NCBI RefSeq assembly: GCF_017814945.1
Contig: NZ_JAGIPX010000023.1
Location: 1 to 64,000, forward strand
Length of the DNA: 64,000 nt
Direction of reading: 5' to 3'
From: Paraburkholderia sp. LEh10
GTDB lineage: Bacteria > Pseudomonadota > Gammaproteobacteria > Burkholderiales > Burkholderiaceae
Shown here: in pieces, positions 44,242 to 52,794 of the stretch
How the letters are laid out: every line of letters starts with the position of its first letter
Numbering within the stretch: position 1 is the first letter of the stretch
Notes under the pieces: model-generated
What the model was told of the DNA's origin: nothing
Database searches by the model: none
What the model saw: only the letters and a program-made list of their open reading frames with translations
Made by a program: the position numbers and the translations under genes

Positions 44242-45282
44242 ATGAATCCATGCGTTACGAGATTTCTTTGCAAGATCATTGCGATATGTTCACTATGCTT
44301 CTGCGGTCATGCGTATGCAGTCACCAATTGCCTGGCAACTTCCGGATTGCCGAATGCACTTGGCTTTCCCGGCTCGGTCAAGGTAACCAGCGACCTGCAG
44401 CCGGGCGACACTATTCCGGGCACAACCCAATCATTTGCCATTACCGGGTCCTGTGTTCTTGGAAAGGGCTCCCCAAGCACGATACAGGTCGGCTCCGGCA
44501 TCGTGGCCTGCACGCTGAACGGCGGCTCTGTTGAAGTCATGCCGGGGGTTTATTCGACTCCTGTGCCCGGTATAGGCATACGGCTGCGTGATGGTTCCGG
44601 AAACCCGGTTACGAACGCAGGCGGACAAGGCTGTCATTCAACTATTTCGACCATCGGCTCTGGAGGCAGCTATGCTTTTTCAGGTAGTCTGGAACTGGTC
44701 AGAATCTCCGGCACTATCCCTCAGAATGCCACGCTGTCAGGCGGCCCAACGGGGAATGGCGCCTTTGCCTTTGGTGTCTACAATACAGGCACCGTGCTCA
44801 ATGATGACAAAGGCGGTATCAATACTGGGAACAGTTCGATTTACCCGACGGGTAATATCGTATTCCAGAACATCACCTGCACGACTGACTATCCGTTGGC
44901 GGTAACGCTGCCCGCGGCATCCGTAGCCGATCTGCCAGCTGTAGGTTCCACTTCGGGTACGACACGCTTCGATATCGGCGTCATTTGCGACAGCAACGCG
45001 GTGGCCAGCATCTCGATGGGGCCCGCGGCGGGCATCAGCGCGATCAATCCTGGTGCGGGCATTGTCGGGTTGCAAAACAATGCTGGCAGCGCGTCGGGTG
45101 TAGGTATCCAGATTCTCGATCAGAATCGAAATCCGTTCTCGATGGTGTCGTTCAACAGCCTCGGTAGCGTGTCAGCGAATCTGCGCTCCGCTTTTCCCTT
45201 CTTCGCTCGTTACAACAGGGTGAGCAGTTTGTCGCCGGGCAGCGTGACAAGCGCTGTCGTGTTCACGATGAGTTATCAGTAG
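44242..45282 (+). CDS. Fimbrial tip adhesin
   Basis: Encodes 346 residues, twice the pilin size, as for two-domain tip adhesins. The signal is KIIAICSLCFCGHAYA. The N-terminal ~170 residues are a Cys- and Gly-rich lectin-like domain (GSCVLGKG, VACTLNGG). The C-terminal pilin domain spans about 195-346 (GNIVFQNITCTTDYPLAV, GVICDSN) and ends SAVVFTMSYQ. GGAG sits eight bases before the ATG. GC content is visibly lower than in the usher, so the adhesin may have been exchanged independently. The receptor is unknown. Confidence 0.88.
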   Translation: MNPCVTRFLCKIIAICSLCFCGHAYAVTNCLATSGLPNALGFPGSVKVTSDLQPGDTIPGTTQSFAITGSCVLGKGSPSTIQVGSGIVACTLNGGSVEVMPGVYSTPVPGIGIRLRDGSGNPVTNAGGQGCHSTISTIGSGGSYAFSGSLELVRISGTIPQNATLSGGPTGNGAFAFGVYNTGTVLNDDKGGINTGNSSIYPTGNIVFQNITCTTDYPLAVTLPAASVADLPAVGSTSGTTRFDIGVICDSNAVASISMGPAAGISAINPGAGIVGLQNNAGSASGVGIQILDQNRNPFSMVSFNSLGSVSANLRSAFPFFARYNRVSSLSPGSVTSAVVFTMSYQ

Positions 45283-45378
45283 AGGTGAGAAGCTCGCAGT
45301 TGCGTGGGCGCGACGACACCCTTCTGACACGGGACCGTCCCTCACGTGCGAAAGGCCGCTGAGCAAGCATGACATGCG

Positions 45379-45573
45379 TCAGGTCGGACGTGCAGCGATA
45401 AAGGCCAGCATTGCCCAAGCGTAAGTCTCTGCGCCAACCCTTTCCGGCGAGCACCCGGTATAGGCGCAGAAGTGCCGAAAGTCATCCATCGCCGTGTGCC
45501 CGAATTCGTTCGTCGCTAACTGACGATCAGTTAGCATCCTGGCCAGAATCTCGTCAGGCTTTCCAGGGCTCAT
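45379..45573 (-). CDS. Small hypothetical protein, 64 aa
   Basis: Starts MSPGKPDEILARML at 45573, where GGAGG ends five bases upstream; the longer frame lacks a site. The polypeptide is helical and acidic in its first half with two Cys (FCAYTGCSPE) and ends in a hydrophobic helix (AWAMLAFIAARPT). No family is recognised. It converges on the fimbrial operon and precedes the GNAT gene on the same strand by position only. Confidence 0.6.
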   Translation of the reverse strand: MSPGKPDEILARMLTDRQLATNEFGHTAMDDFRHFCAYTGCSPERVGAETYAWAMLAFIAARPT

Positions 45574-45711
45574 GGCCACCTCCATTGCTGCCTGGAACTG
45601 CGATCTCCGCGCACGCGAGCGTCTGCTGCAGCAGCGTCGCATTTTGAATTTGCCGTTACACAGCCCTATAGCGCTTGATGCAAATGACTGATCCACATAG
45701 TCAACATTGCG

Positions 45712-46836
45712 TTAAACCGCAGCCAGCCCCGCTTCCTTTTTATGAACTGGTTGTTGCCGACGGAAGCGACGACGGAGGTTCTCTCCTTGAAACGCTAGTA
45801 GTCCCCATCGTGAGTTTGCGATTTGCATACTACACATGGTCAAAATGTTGTCGCGACTCCAGTATCCTTTATGCTTTTCCGAGCCGGCGCCGAAGTCAAG
45901 GTCGAGATGATGTTCGAGCGCCCATTTAACACAATGCTCTGTCGCAATGGCACCGGGCGACTGCCGCGAGTAGGCAGGATCAAAACCCGCTATAAGATTG
46001 TCAACGCAGGTCTTGCCCAACCCGAAAATGTTCACCGCAAGCGGGGCGCCATCGAGGCTGACGACCACTAGCCGAGCAATGACTTCGCTATCGGTCTGAT
46101 TGAGCAAGGCGACAAGAAAATTTCGGTACTCCACCGAGTATAGCCATTCTCCCTTTTTGTCCGCGCGATCGGCCCACTGGCGCTTGCTTTCAAGCATCCA
46201 GTCAACCAAACGAGCATTTTCTTCGCCGTCCTCGGGTCCAAGAAAGCGAATTCTCACATCCCCCTTTTTCGATAGGCGCCGTTCCAGTGCACCAGGCTTG
46301 TTTTCAAATAATCGTCCAAGCGACGAGCTGAAGGTGTTCCAGTCGGCCTCACCGCGCAGCATTGCGACGGCGACTGGATGCACGGCCTTCGTCATAACAC
46401 CACGCTTGCTCGACGCCAGTTCGAACAATCTGGAATCGGCATTCAGAAATGGCAGGAGGATGATATCGGCGCCGCATCGCTTTTGGACCACGTCCCACGC
46501 ACGTGGAACCGCCTTCAAAGCCGTGGGTCCGTCCTGCACAAGGATGTTCGTATAATCAGTAGATTCGCTCGCAAGCGGACGCACAACTGTCCACCAGAGC
46601 TTCCGGTACACCACGAGCGGCCATACCATGACTAGCCGCCCTTGCTCCCGCAAGGTGATGCAGCATAGTTTCCTGCCGCGTGGTTGGGCGACTTTGGTCC
46701 AGCACAACCAGCATACTGCGAAAGCCTGGTGGTGGCGGCCTTCCGCTCTTGACCACAACTCGTTCCATTCCGGCTCCAGGGCACGAAACTCGACAGGGTT
46801 ACTGACAATATCAAGACGTAGACCCGGTTCATCCAT
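45712..46836 (-). CDS. GNAT acetyltransferase, CelD/BcsL-like (acetyltransferase_6)
   Basis: Encodes 374 residues resembling the CelD/BcsL/FemAB-like acyltransferases linked to exopolysaccharide or cellulose loci. The N-terminal half is less conserved (WNELWSRAEGRHHQAFAV, CCITLREQGRLVMVWPLVV). The C-terminal half has the acetyltransferase_6 core (VVSLDGAPLAVNIFGLGKTC, FDPAYSRQSPGAIATEHCVK, LDFGAGSEKHKGYWS). GGAGGAACGT sets the start at 46836. Base composition is well below the neighbours, so it may be recently acquired. No polysaccharide genes are next to it, so its substrate is unclear. Confidence 0.83.
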   Translation of the reverse strand: MDEPGLRLDIVSNPVEFRALEPEWNELWSRAEGRHHQAFAVCWLCWTKVAQPRGRKLCCITLREQGRLVMVWPLVVYRKLWWTVVRPLASESTDYTNILVQDGPTALKAVPRAWDVVQKRCGADIILLPFLNADSRLFELASSKRGVMTKAVHPVAVAMLRGEADWNTFSSSLGRLFENKPGALERRLSKKGDVRIRFLGPEDGEENARLVDWMLESKRQWADRADKKGEWLYSVEYRNFLVALLNQTDSEVIARLVVVSLDGAPLAVNIFGLGKTCVDNLIAGFDPAYSRQSPGAIATEHCVKWALEHHLDLDFGAGSEKHKGYWSRDNILTMCSMQIANSRWGLLAFQGENLRRRFRRQQPVHKKEAGLAAV

Positions 46837-48066
46837 ACGTTCCTCCGGTGATGCCCAAAGGTAGAAGCTGGATTGGAATCGTCGTCTGTAGCAAACGCGA
46901 GGCTTCAGGCAGACAATACAGTGAGGTGCAATCTTAGGCAAATGAAGGTTAGATTCCAGTGCAGGCTTACGTGCTGTGTGCGGGAACTCACATAAACATG
47001 AAACGATTACCCGGATTTTGCTACAGTTGGATCCTTACCGGATGCAACGCCAAGCATCTGAGGCGTAAGCGATCCAGCAAATCCGGGCTCTATCGGGCAT
47101 CCGGCGGGTTCTGGAGTGGACAGGCCGTTCGAATGACAAATTGTGGGATGAATGAGCGGCAACTATTGGCCGACTATCGCGCGACGAGCGAGCGCGGCGA
47201 TCGCCTCTGCCGGGTCGCCCAATGCAAAAAGGCCTAAAGAGAGCCGGAGCTGCCTTTCGATATGCTCCGGAACGGACCCTCGTCCCATGTTTCACTTTCG
47301 CTGCGTCTTCGGCACGTCGATGGGATGCCTGCCCATGCAGACTTCGGCGCGACGCCTTGACCACGACACTTCGTCACGCGCTGAAACATATCGCTCGGTG
47401 CTGCGTTGAGAATGGGCGACTTTCAATGAACAAGAAGCAGATGGGCTACCGATTTGAGCGTGACACGTTTCGATGTGCAAATTTGAATACGAAGGCTAGC
47501 GAATGTATCGCACCCGATAGGGTTGCCGAATGTCCGACTCAGATCGAAGCGTAGGTTGTTCGCATCCACAAGATCGGGAGTGACGATGAGGCTATGGTTG
47601 CCGCAGAATTGAAGGCTTTGCGAATTCATGTCCACACTGACCTGCCGGCGGCGACCGGCCGGGTCGATATGAAACGATGGAGGCCATTGCACTATGTATT
47701 TCGACACGACTACACGTTAGGCGACTGTCTCGGCAGAAATTTTAGGGCGTAACAGATTCCGACCCGTCGAGGTCTGACCGGAGATAGTCGGTCGCACATG
47801 CGTATCGCCGCTGGTGTATTGGGGGAACCGATTGACGCGAATGTCATAGCCCGCGTAACCGTGCAATCACACGCCCGCCAACAATGGCAGGCGTCCAACA
47901 ACTGTGACGTAACGAGCAGGCCGAGCATCGAGGAAACCTTGCATCCTCCTCAAGCTGTTACTCACCCAGGATATCCGAGGTGGCGCTTTTCGCGAGCTTT
48001 GAACTGCGCATATTGACGCTGTTGCTAAAAGCCAGCGCATTCAACTCCGCAACGCAAGGACGCGCT
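46837..48066. other. Low-GC gap with no convincing gene
   Basis: About 1.2 kb between the GNAT and Fae-like genes with lower GC than the rest. Two minus-strand frames look partly protein-like. One is a 41-codon frame at 47163-47288 starting MGRGSVPEHIERQLRLSLGL. The other is a GTG-started frame at 47423-47707 with a stretch NHSLIVTPDLVDANNLRFDL. Neither has a good ribosome site or recognisable family. I read the region as decayed or foreign DNA without a complete gene. Confidence 0.4.
47163..47288 (-). CDS. Possible 41-aa peptide in the low-GC gap
   Basis: An ATG-started frame directly after an in-frame stop encodes a helical peptide containing LGDPAEAIAALARRAIVGQ at its end. The composition is protein-like, but the ribosome site is weak and no family is recognised. 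It may be a fragment of a longer gene. Confidence 0.3.
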   Translation of the reverse strand: MGRGSVPEHIERQLRLSLGLFALGDPAEAIAALARRAIVGQ

Positions 48067-48600
48067 TCAGCTCCAGTCGTCCATATCGTGCTTGATGGTA
48101 TGCCGGTTGGCGATCAGCATGTCGACGCTCGGCTCGTTGTTCATCGCCCGGTGAATGGCAAGCTTGGTCGCCTCGTAGTTCGTGCGGTACATGTCCTTCT
48201 TGTCGAGGTTCGTCGCTGTGGCGCAGCGCGGATCGATCCACACGAGACTGACGATGCATAGCTCGTTGGCCTGGTCTTTCGGCAAGATGCCGTCGATCAG
48301 GCAATCGACTATTGCATCCGCCGTCGCCGACTGTACGACGCCACCGAATAGCTCGATGGTGGCCATGTCCCTGAGCGTCACCTTGGGGACGATCATCGTA
48401 GCAGGGCGCACCATCTGATTGCAGGCGCGGATCGCGAACATGGCCGTGTGTCCCTTGCTCTGCGCCATCATGTTGGCGAACGCGTGACCGACCGGTCCGT
48501 CGACACGGCCTATCAGGATTTCGGGCATCGCGTCAGTCACCTGACCGGGCGCGGCGAACACAGTGGCTTCGCCTGCGCGGAACGTCAAATCGAGACTCAT
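48067..48600 (-). CDS. Formaldehyde-activating enzyme (Fae) homologue lacking the catalytic His
   Basis: Encodes 177 residues, the usual Fae length, with family landmarks: ATMIVPKVTLRD, ELFGGVVQSATADAI, GILPKDQANELCIV and NYEATKLAIHRAM (NYEATK 141-146). True Fae condenses formaldehyde with tetrahydromethanopterin, using a His in an AHIDLIIG-type segment. Here that segment reads AMPEILIG, so the position of the His is Met25. The protein may therefore have another role, such as carrying or sensing a one-carbon adduct. No other methanopterin-pathway gene is in the window. AGGAGG about seven bases upstream sets the start. Confidence 0.85.
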   Translation of the reverse strand: MSLDLTFRAGEATVFAAPGQVTDAMPEILIGRVDGPVGHAFANMMAQSKGHTAMFAIRACNQMVRPATMIVPKVTLRDMATIELFGGVVQSATADAIVDCLIDGILPKDQANELCIVSLVWIDPRCATATNLDKKDMYRTNYEATKLAIHRAMNNEPSVDMLIANRHTIKHDMDDWS

Positions 48601-48889
48601 CGTCGACCTCCTCTGTAGTTGGACAATGAAGATTTGCGGCATGCAAGGACAATGCCATTCGATCCGACGCGCTCAAGCAAGCATGGCAATGCGCAACATG
48701 TATCGTCTTCGTGACAAAGTGGCAAACACGAGTCGCGAGCGGGTGTTCTGCATATGCGACGAATGAGTCCCGGTTTGCCATCGGCGGCGTCGGTGCCTAC
48801 CGCTGGCCCGAATGGCGGCATCATCGCTCGCCTGAGCATCTCGGTACGGGTACGACTAAACCGCCCGCCGCTTCGACAGCATCGAGATG

Positions 48890-49312
48890 CTAGAAGGTGC
48901 CGGAGTACGCCAGTCCGACCGTCGTGCTTCGCGCATTGCGGTGATAGACGATCGCCCAGTGAGTCAGCAGCGCGCCCGTCAGCGCGCCGAGCGCATCGGC
49001 TGTCAAGTCCTTGTACGAAAAGCCGTTCGTCGTGCAAGTGCCGTCGATCACTTCTTTCGCCAGACCCGGCACCGTGCCGATCAGCGTGCCATAGACGACG
49101 GGATGCTCCGTGTCGCGTGCGAGATGCGCGCCCAGTGCGCCAAACGGTGCCGATACCGCGAAATGTTCGAGCTTGTCGGTGCCCGTCCAACTGTCCGACG
49201 TCTGCCACCGCCAGCCGCTATGCGCGCCGTTGCAATCGAAACCTGCATGCGCCGTGGTACCGGCGGCCAGCATCAAGGCGAGCGCACCCGCCTGCTTCAA
49301 GGCTGTCGTCAT
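48890..49312 (-). CDS. YfiM-like (DUF2279) periplasmic protein
   Basis: Encodes 140 residues. The signal peptide is MTTALKQAGALALMLAAGTTAHA. The mature part follows the YfiM pattern: DSWTGTDKLEHFAVSAPFGA, then AKEVIDG and GFSYKDLTADALGALTGALL, with conserved His, Lys-Glu and Asp. YfiM proteins are lipoproteins or small envelope proteins of unknown activity; this one has no lipobox. GGAG before the Met at 49312 sets the start. It lies 289 bases upstream of the Fae-like gene on the same strand, too far for certain cotranscription. Confidence 0.78.
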   Translation of the reverse strand: MTTALKQAGALALMLAAGTTAHAGFDCNGAHSGWRWQTSDSWTGTDKLEHFAVSAPFGALGAHLARDTEHPVVYGTLIGTVPGLAKEVIDGTCTTNGFSYKDLTADALGALTGALLTHWAIVYHRNARSTTVGLAYSGTF

Positions 49313-49476
49313 ATTGCTCTCCGATTTTCTTGTTAGGTCGCGCATCTGTCAGATTGAGGGTGCGCGTGTAAGCATTTAACGACGGACAAAAGCAGGTCTT
49401 TAGTAAACCGAACGAAAAGTGTCAACGAATGTTTCGATAACCGGCGGACGTGGGCGAATGTTCCCGCGTGAAAGAT

Positions 49477-49511
49477 AAAACGCGCGCGTCAATACTGCAC
49501 GCGCGCGTTTT
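49477..49511. terminator. Bidirectional terminator after the porin gene
   Basis: A 13-bp perfect stem, 49477-49489 / 49499-49511, with A-rich 5' end, T-rich 3' end and a nine-base loop, about 70 bases beyond the porin stop. The symmetric A/T ends suit termination from both strands. Confidence 0.88.
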
Positions 49512-49582
49512 GTGTCGATGACCGTGCCCGACGGATCGGATCGTCATCCGATCCGCATGCCGGCCCGGTCGGGGGATAAGGC

Positions 49583-50737
49583 TTAGAAGCGGTGACGCAG
49601 ACCCACTGCGACGGCCGTCTGGTTTTGCGTCGACGACGGCGTCAGCGTGTTGATTGCCGCGACGTTCGCGCCGAAGTTGCCGAGGTTGCCCGAAGCATGC
49701 TGATAGACGCCTTCCAGGTACACATCGGTGCGCTTGCTCAGCGAGTAGTCGCCTTGCAGCGACACCGTGTGCCACTTCGGCGAGCCATCGCCGTTCGAAC
49801 CCGAAACCTTGCCGTCCGTGAACGTGTAAGCGGCCGCGAGGCTCAGAGCCGGGCTCAGCGCATAGCGGCCGTTGATTTCGTAGTTGTCCATGTGCAGGTT
49901 CGTGCCCGACAGCCCGTTGATGAACGTGCCGCCGACATTCGCGCTCTGCAGGTTGTCCAGTTGCGTGTGCGTCCACAGCAGGCCGACAGTTGCCGGGCCA
50001 TACGCGTAGTTCGCGCCGACGCCGTACGTGCGCTGCGTCTGCGCGGCGAGTTGCGCCGCGCCGCCCTGGCCTGCCGAGATCGCGCCGTTGGTGTTGTTGC
50101 TGCCCGCGTTGTTCAGTTGCAGGTAAGCGGCCGCGACGTTCAATGGACCGTTCTTGTACGTAGCGCCCGCGCTCCATGCCCGGTTGTCCGCGAAGCCGTT
50201 GGCTTCATTCGAGAAGCCGTACAGGCCGCCGAACTGCAGGCCGGCGTAGTTCGCGCTCGTGTACTTGACCGAATTCTTGATCGAGAACGAGGTGGCGAGG
50301 TTGTCATTGTCGAACGGGTGGCCGGCGAGGTTGTTGCCGTAGTTCGAGCCTGCTGCCGCGAGCGGGGAGAGGAAGTCGACCATCGAGTCATATTGACGGC
50401 CGAGGGTCACCGTGCCGTACTGATTGCTTTGCAGACCGACGTACGCCTGACGGTTGAACAGCGTGTTGTTTTCCGTCAGCTTGCCGTTGTTCAGGTTGAA
50501 GCCATTCTCCAACGTGAAGATCGCGTGCAGGCCGTTACCGAGGTCTTCGCTGCCGCGCAACCCGAAGTACGTATCCGACAGCGCGCCGCTGCCTTGCTGC
50601 CAGTTGCTGTGGCCAGCCTGGTTGTTCGTGTAGACGAGGCCTGCGTCGAGCGTGCCGTACAGGGTCACGCTGCTTTGCGCGTTGGCGGTTGCTGCGAATG
50701 CGCCGAGAATGCCCGCGACGAGAAGGGTTTTTTTCAT
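49583..50737 (-). CDS. Gram-negative trimeric porin (OpcP/Omp38 type)
   Basis: Encodes 384 residues. The signal MKKTLLVAGILGAFAATANA is followed directly by QSSVTLYGTLDAGLVYTNN, the standard N-terminus of Burkholderia general porins. The 16-strand barrel pattern has loop 3 around SMVDFLSPLAAAGSN and ends GLRHRF with terminal Phe. It sits in the outer membrane as a diffusion channel for small solutes. It is followed by a strong terminator. The long upstream region has an orphan terminator on the opposite strand, which may belong to a divergent small RNA. Confidence 0.94.
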   Translation of the reverse strand: MKKTLLVAGILGAFAATANAQSSVTLYGTLDAGLVYTNNQAGHSNWQQGSGALSDTYFGLRGSEDLGNGLHAIFTLENGFNLNNGKLTENNTLFNRQAYVGLQSNQYGTVTLGRQYDSMVDFLSPLAAAGSNYGNNLAGHPFDNDNLATSFSIKNSVKYTSANYAGLQFGGLYGFSNEANGFADNRAWSAGATYKNGPLNVAAAYLQLNNAGSNNTNGAISAGQGGAAQLAAQTQRTYGVGANYAYGPATVGLLWTHTQLDNLQSANVGGTFINGLSGTNLHMDNYEINGRYALSPALSLAAAYTFTDGKVSGSNGDGSPKWHTVSLQGDYSLSKRTDVYLEGVYQHASGNLGNFGANVAAINTLTPSSTQNQTAVAVGLRHRF

Positions 50738-51040
50738 GCTTTATTACTCCGAGACTTTGCGTGGAGATCGCGATACGGAACACGTGCTGTATTGCGTGCC
50801 ATCGATCCGGAGCGAAGTGTATTACCGTTATTCGTCAGTTTATTTGCATCCGGCGCAACAATACTTTCCAGAATCCGGAATAGACCGATTTAATGAGGCT
50901 AAGTATTTTGCTTTTAAAGGTTTTTTTGAAATCGGCGGCTGGGGCCGCGACCATTGTCAATGGCCGGATTGTTGCAATCGTGCGACGGACGGGTCCGAAA
51001 CCGGCAGGGTTTACCCGTTGAAAAGTGGCCCAAACAGCAA

Positions 51041-51195
51041 TTGCAAGGCTTGATTCCTGCGATTTATTGAAAGGTACTTTTCCATCCGGCGGACTCGTTC
51101 CATACGCACGCACCTTATAGAATTCGTCCCGCCCCTTGACCAAGGGTTGTCTTTTTCATCTGTTTTTACGCGGCCGCCCGGCCGCGTTTTTTTTG
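51041..51195 (+). ncRNA. Candidate small RNA divergent from the porin gene
   Basis: The evidence is indirect. A strong plus-strand terminator at 51168-51194 has no plus-strand protein gene before it. A possible promoter, TTGCAA at 51041-51046 and TTTATT at 51063-51068 with 16-base spacing, would give a transcript of about 120 bases. It contains a short stem near 51072-51085 and pyrimidine-rich single strands. Porin-linked antisense regulators such as MicF lie divergent from ompC in enterobacteria, so the layout is suggestive. No expression data are available. Confidence 0.4.
51168..51194 (+). terminator. Orphan rho-independent terminator
   Basis: ACGCGGCCG at 51168-51176 pairs perfectly with CGGCCGCGT at 51179-51187 and is followed by seven T, an excellent plus-strand terminator. 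The nearest upstream gene is on the minus strand (porin), so it must end another transcript. Confidence 0.85.
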
Positions 51196-51425
51196 CCTTT
51201 TAACAAATCGCAATTCGATTGACGTTAATCGGCGGAAAAGACTATTTCTCAAATCGATCAGCAATTCGATTGAACTTTTGATTTGGGCCGCGAATTGTCT
51301 TTCTCTTGTCCGTTCGATATAGGGGAGTGCCGGCGCCCGTCTTTCCGCAGCTCGCGCGGGTAGAATGCGGAGCCTCGCGCCGCCGATGCATCGCGCGGCG
51401 CCCGACGAACGCGAGCATTCCTGTC

Positions 51426-51929
51426 ATGACCGATACCCATCACTCTGAAACCGACGCCGCCAGCGCGCCGGAAGCCCTGCACGAAGACCGCCTGTGGCGC
51501 GACAACGGCTGGACCGCACGCATCATCAAGAACGAGGACGACGACGGCTGGGCCGTCGAGATGATCAAGGACGGCGAGGCCGAGCCCGCGCTGGTCGGCC
51601 CGTGGACGATGGGCCGCGATAAGAAGAATCCGAAGCCGCTGGATGTCGCGGCATTCAACACGCTCGTGAAGACAGCGTCAGAAGTATTGCGCCGACATGA
51701 GCAGCAACTGCACGCTCAATTGCACAAGCGGCTGACGGTGGAGTCGGGCGGCGAAACCGTCGAGGTGACGCTCGATATCGTTCCCGACGAGGACGATCCC
51801 TACGCGACGCTCACGGCGTTCGGCCCGCTCGGCGAACAGCTCGCGCAAGTAAAGGTCGCGCCGCACTTCAAGCTCAACAGGACGAGCGCGGCGTCGTGGG
51901 TTGAAAACGAGTTTCGCCGGCCGGGCTGA
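51426..51929 (+). CDS. Conserved-looking hypothetical protein, 167 aa
   Basis: Starts at ATG 51426 with MTDTHHSETDAASAPEALHE. Protein-like features are ARIIKNEDDDGWAVEMIKDG, a central helix (ASEVLRRHEQQLHAQLHKRL) and VTLDIVPDEDDPYATLTAFG. It is soluble, acidic and free of Cys. I recognise no family and cannot assign a role. It converges on the HIT gene, with 33 bases between the stops. GC3 and regular composition support that it is a real gene. Confidence 0.7.
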   Translation: MTDTHHSETDAASAPEALHEDRLWRDNGWTARIIKNEDDDGWAVEMIKDGEAEPALVGPWTMGRDKKNPKPLDVAAFNTLVKTASEVLRRHEQQLHAQLHKRLTVESGGETVEVTLDIVPDEDDPYATLTAFGPLGEQLAQVKVAPHFKLNRTSAASWVENEFRRPG

Positions 51930-51962
51930 CGGCGCGTCGTCGGCTGGCGACACGAGAGGCGA

Positions 51963-52397
51963 TTACGCGGACGCGGTCTTCTCCAGCTCCGCCTTGATGC
52001 GCTCGGCCAATGCGCGCAGTTCGTCGAGGTCGGCACGCACGGCGGCGTGGATCTTGAGCGGGATGCCGTCGTGGCGCGGAATCACATGGAAGTGCACATG
52101 CGGCACGGTCTGTCCCGACGCGGCGCCGTTCAGCTGCGCGATCATCATGCCAGGCGGATTCAGCGCGGCCTTTACAGCAATCGCCACCTTGCGCGTCGTG
52201 CGGATCGCGGCGGCCGCCGCGTCTTCGGACAGCTCGAACAGCTCCGCGGCGGGCTCCCTCGGCAAAACGAGCACATGGCCTTCGGCCTGCGGCATGATGT
52301 CCATCAGCGCGACGGTGTGTTCGTCTTCATAGATGCGAATGGACGGCAGTTCGTCACGCAGGATGCGGGCAAACGGGTTCTGCTGATCGTAGGGCAT
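51963..52397 (-). CDS. HIT family protein
   Basis: Encodes 144 residues with the histidine-triad motif PHVHFHVIPR (His-x-His-x-His type) at about 99-108 and the typical N-terminal part NPFARILRDELPSIRIYED, AEGHVLVLPREPA. The family hydrolyses or transfers nucleotide monophosphates (Hint/ApaH-like). This one is close to the bacterial HinT-like group. Its cellular substrate cannot be deduced. It is monocistronic. Confidence 0.9.
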   Translation of the reverse strand: MPYDQQNPFARILRDELPSIRIYEDEHTVALMDIMPQAEGHVLVLPREPAAELFELSEDAAAAAIRTTRKVAIAVKAALNPPGMMIAQLNGAASGQTVPHVHFHVIPRHDGIPLKIHAAVRADLDELRALAERIKAELEKTASA

Positions 52398-52794
52398 GAG
52401 GGGCTCCGGTGGTCGGGCGCATTGGCTTTCTGTCGAAGGCCGTGCGGAAAGGTTTTGGGGATTTTATCCGACGAAGTTTTCCATCTGTATTCACGCGGTC
52501 ATCAAGCGCAACGGTTCCCGTTGCACCGTTTGCGAGTCGCGCCGCACTCTTCCTTTCGCACCATGCACTTGCGTGCCGTGTGCCCATGTTGTCCACAACC
52601 TTCTCCACGCATTCTGTGGACAACCGCGCTGCGGGTCGCCGCGCGGCGAAACGAGCGCGCGGCGAGCAGCAAGGCCAATTGCAATCACATCAACGACTTG
52701 CGTGTGCCGTGCCCAGGATACTCACAGGCTTACCCACTAAAAGTGTTGATAACCGCGCACCGTGTCCGGCCCCGCTACGACGGCTGGCGACGCG
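52398..52794. repeat. Intergenic region with a duplicated 63-bp unit and DnaA-box-like sequences
   Basis: The units 52567-52629 and 52696-52758 are diverged copies at a constant offset of 129 bases. Both begin ACTTGCGTG and end AACCGCGC. In the first copy TTGTCCACA at 52589-52597 and its inverse TGTGGACAA at 52615-52623 differ by one base from the DnaA-box consensus TTATCCACA. The second copy has a decayed version ending TTGATAACC. No coding frame is convincing. Confidence 0.55.

Noticed and set aside
47423..47707. A 94-codon GTG-started minus-strand frame
   Set aside because: It reads partly like protein but has no ribosome site or family; kept only as a note on the low-GC gap.
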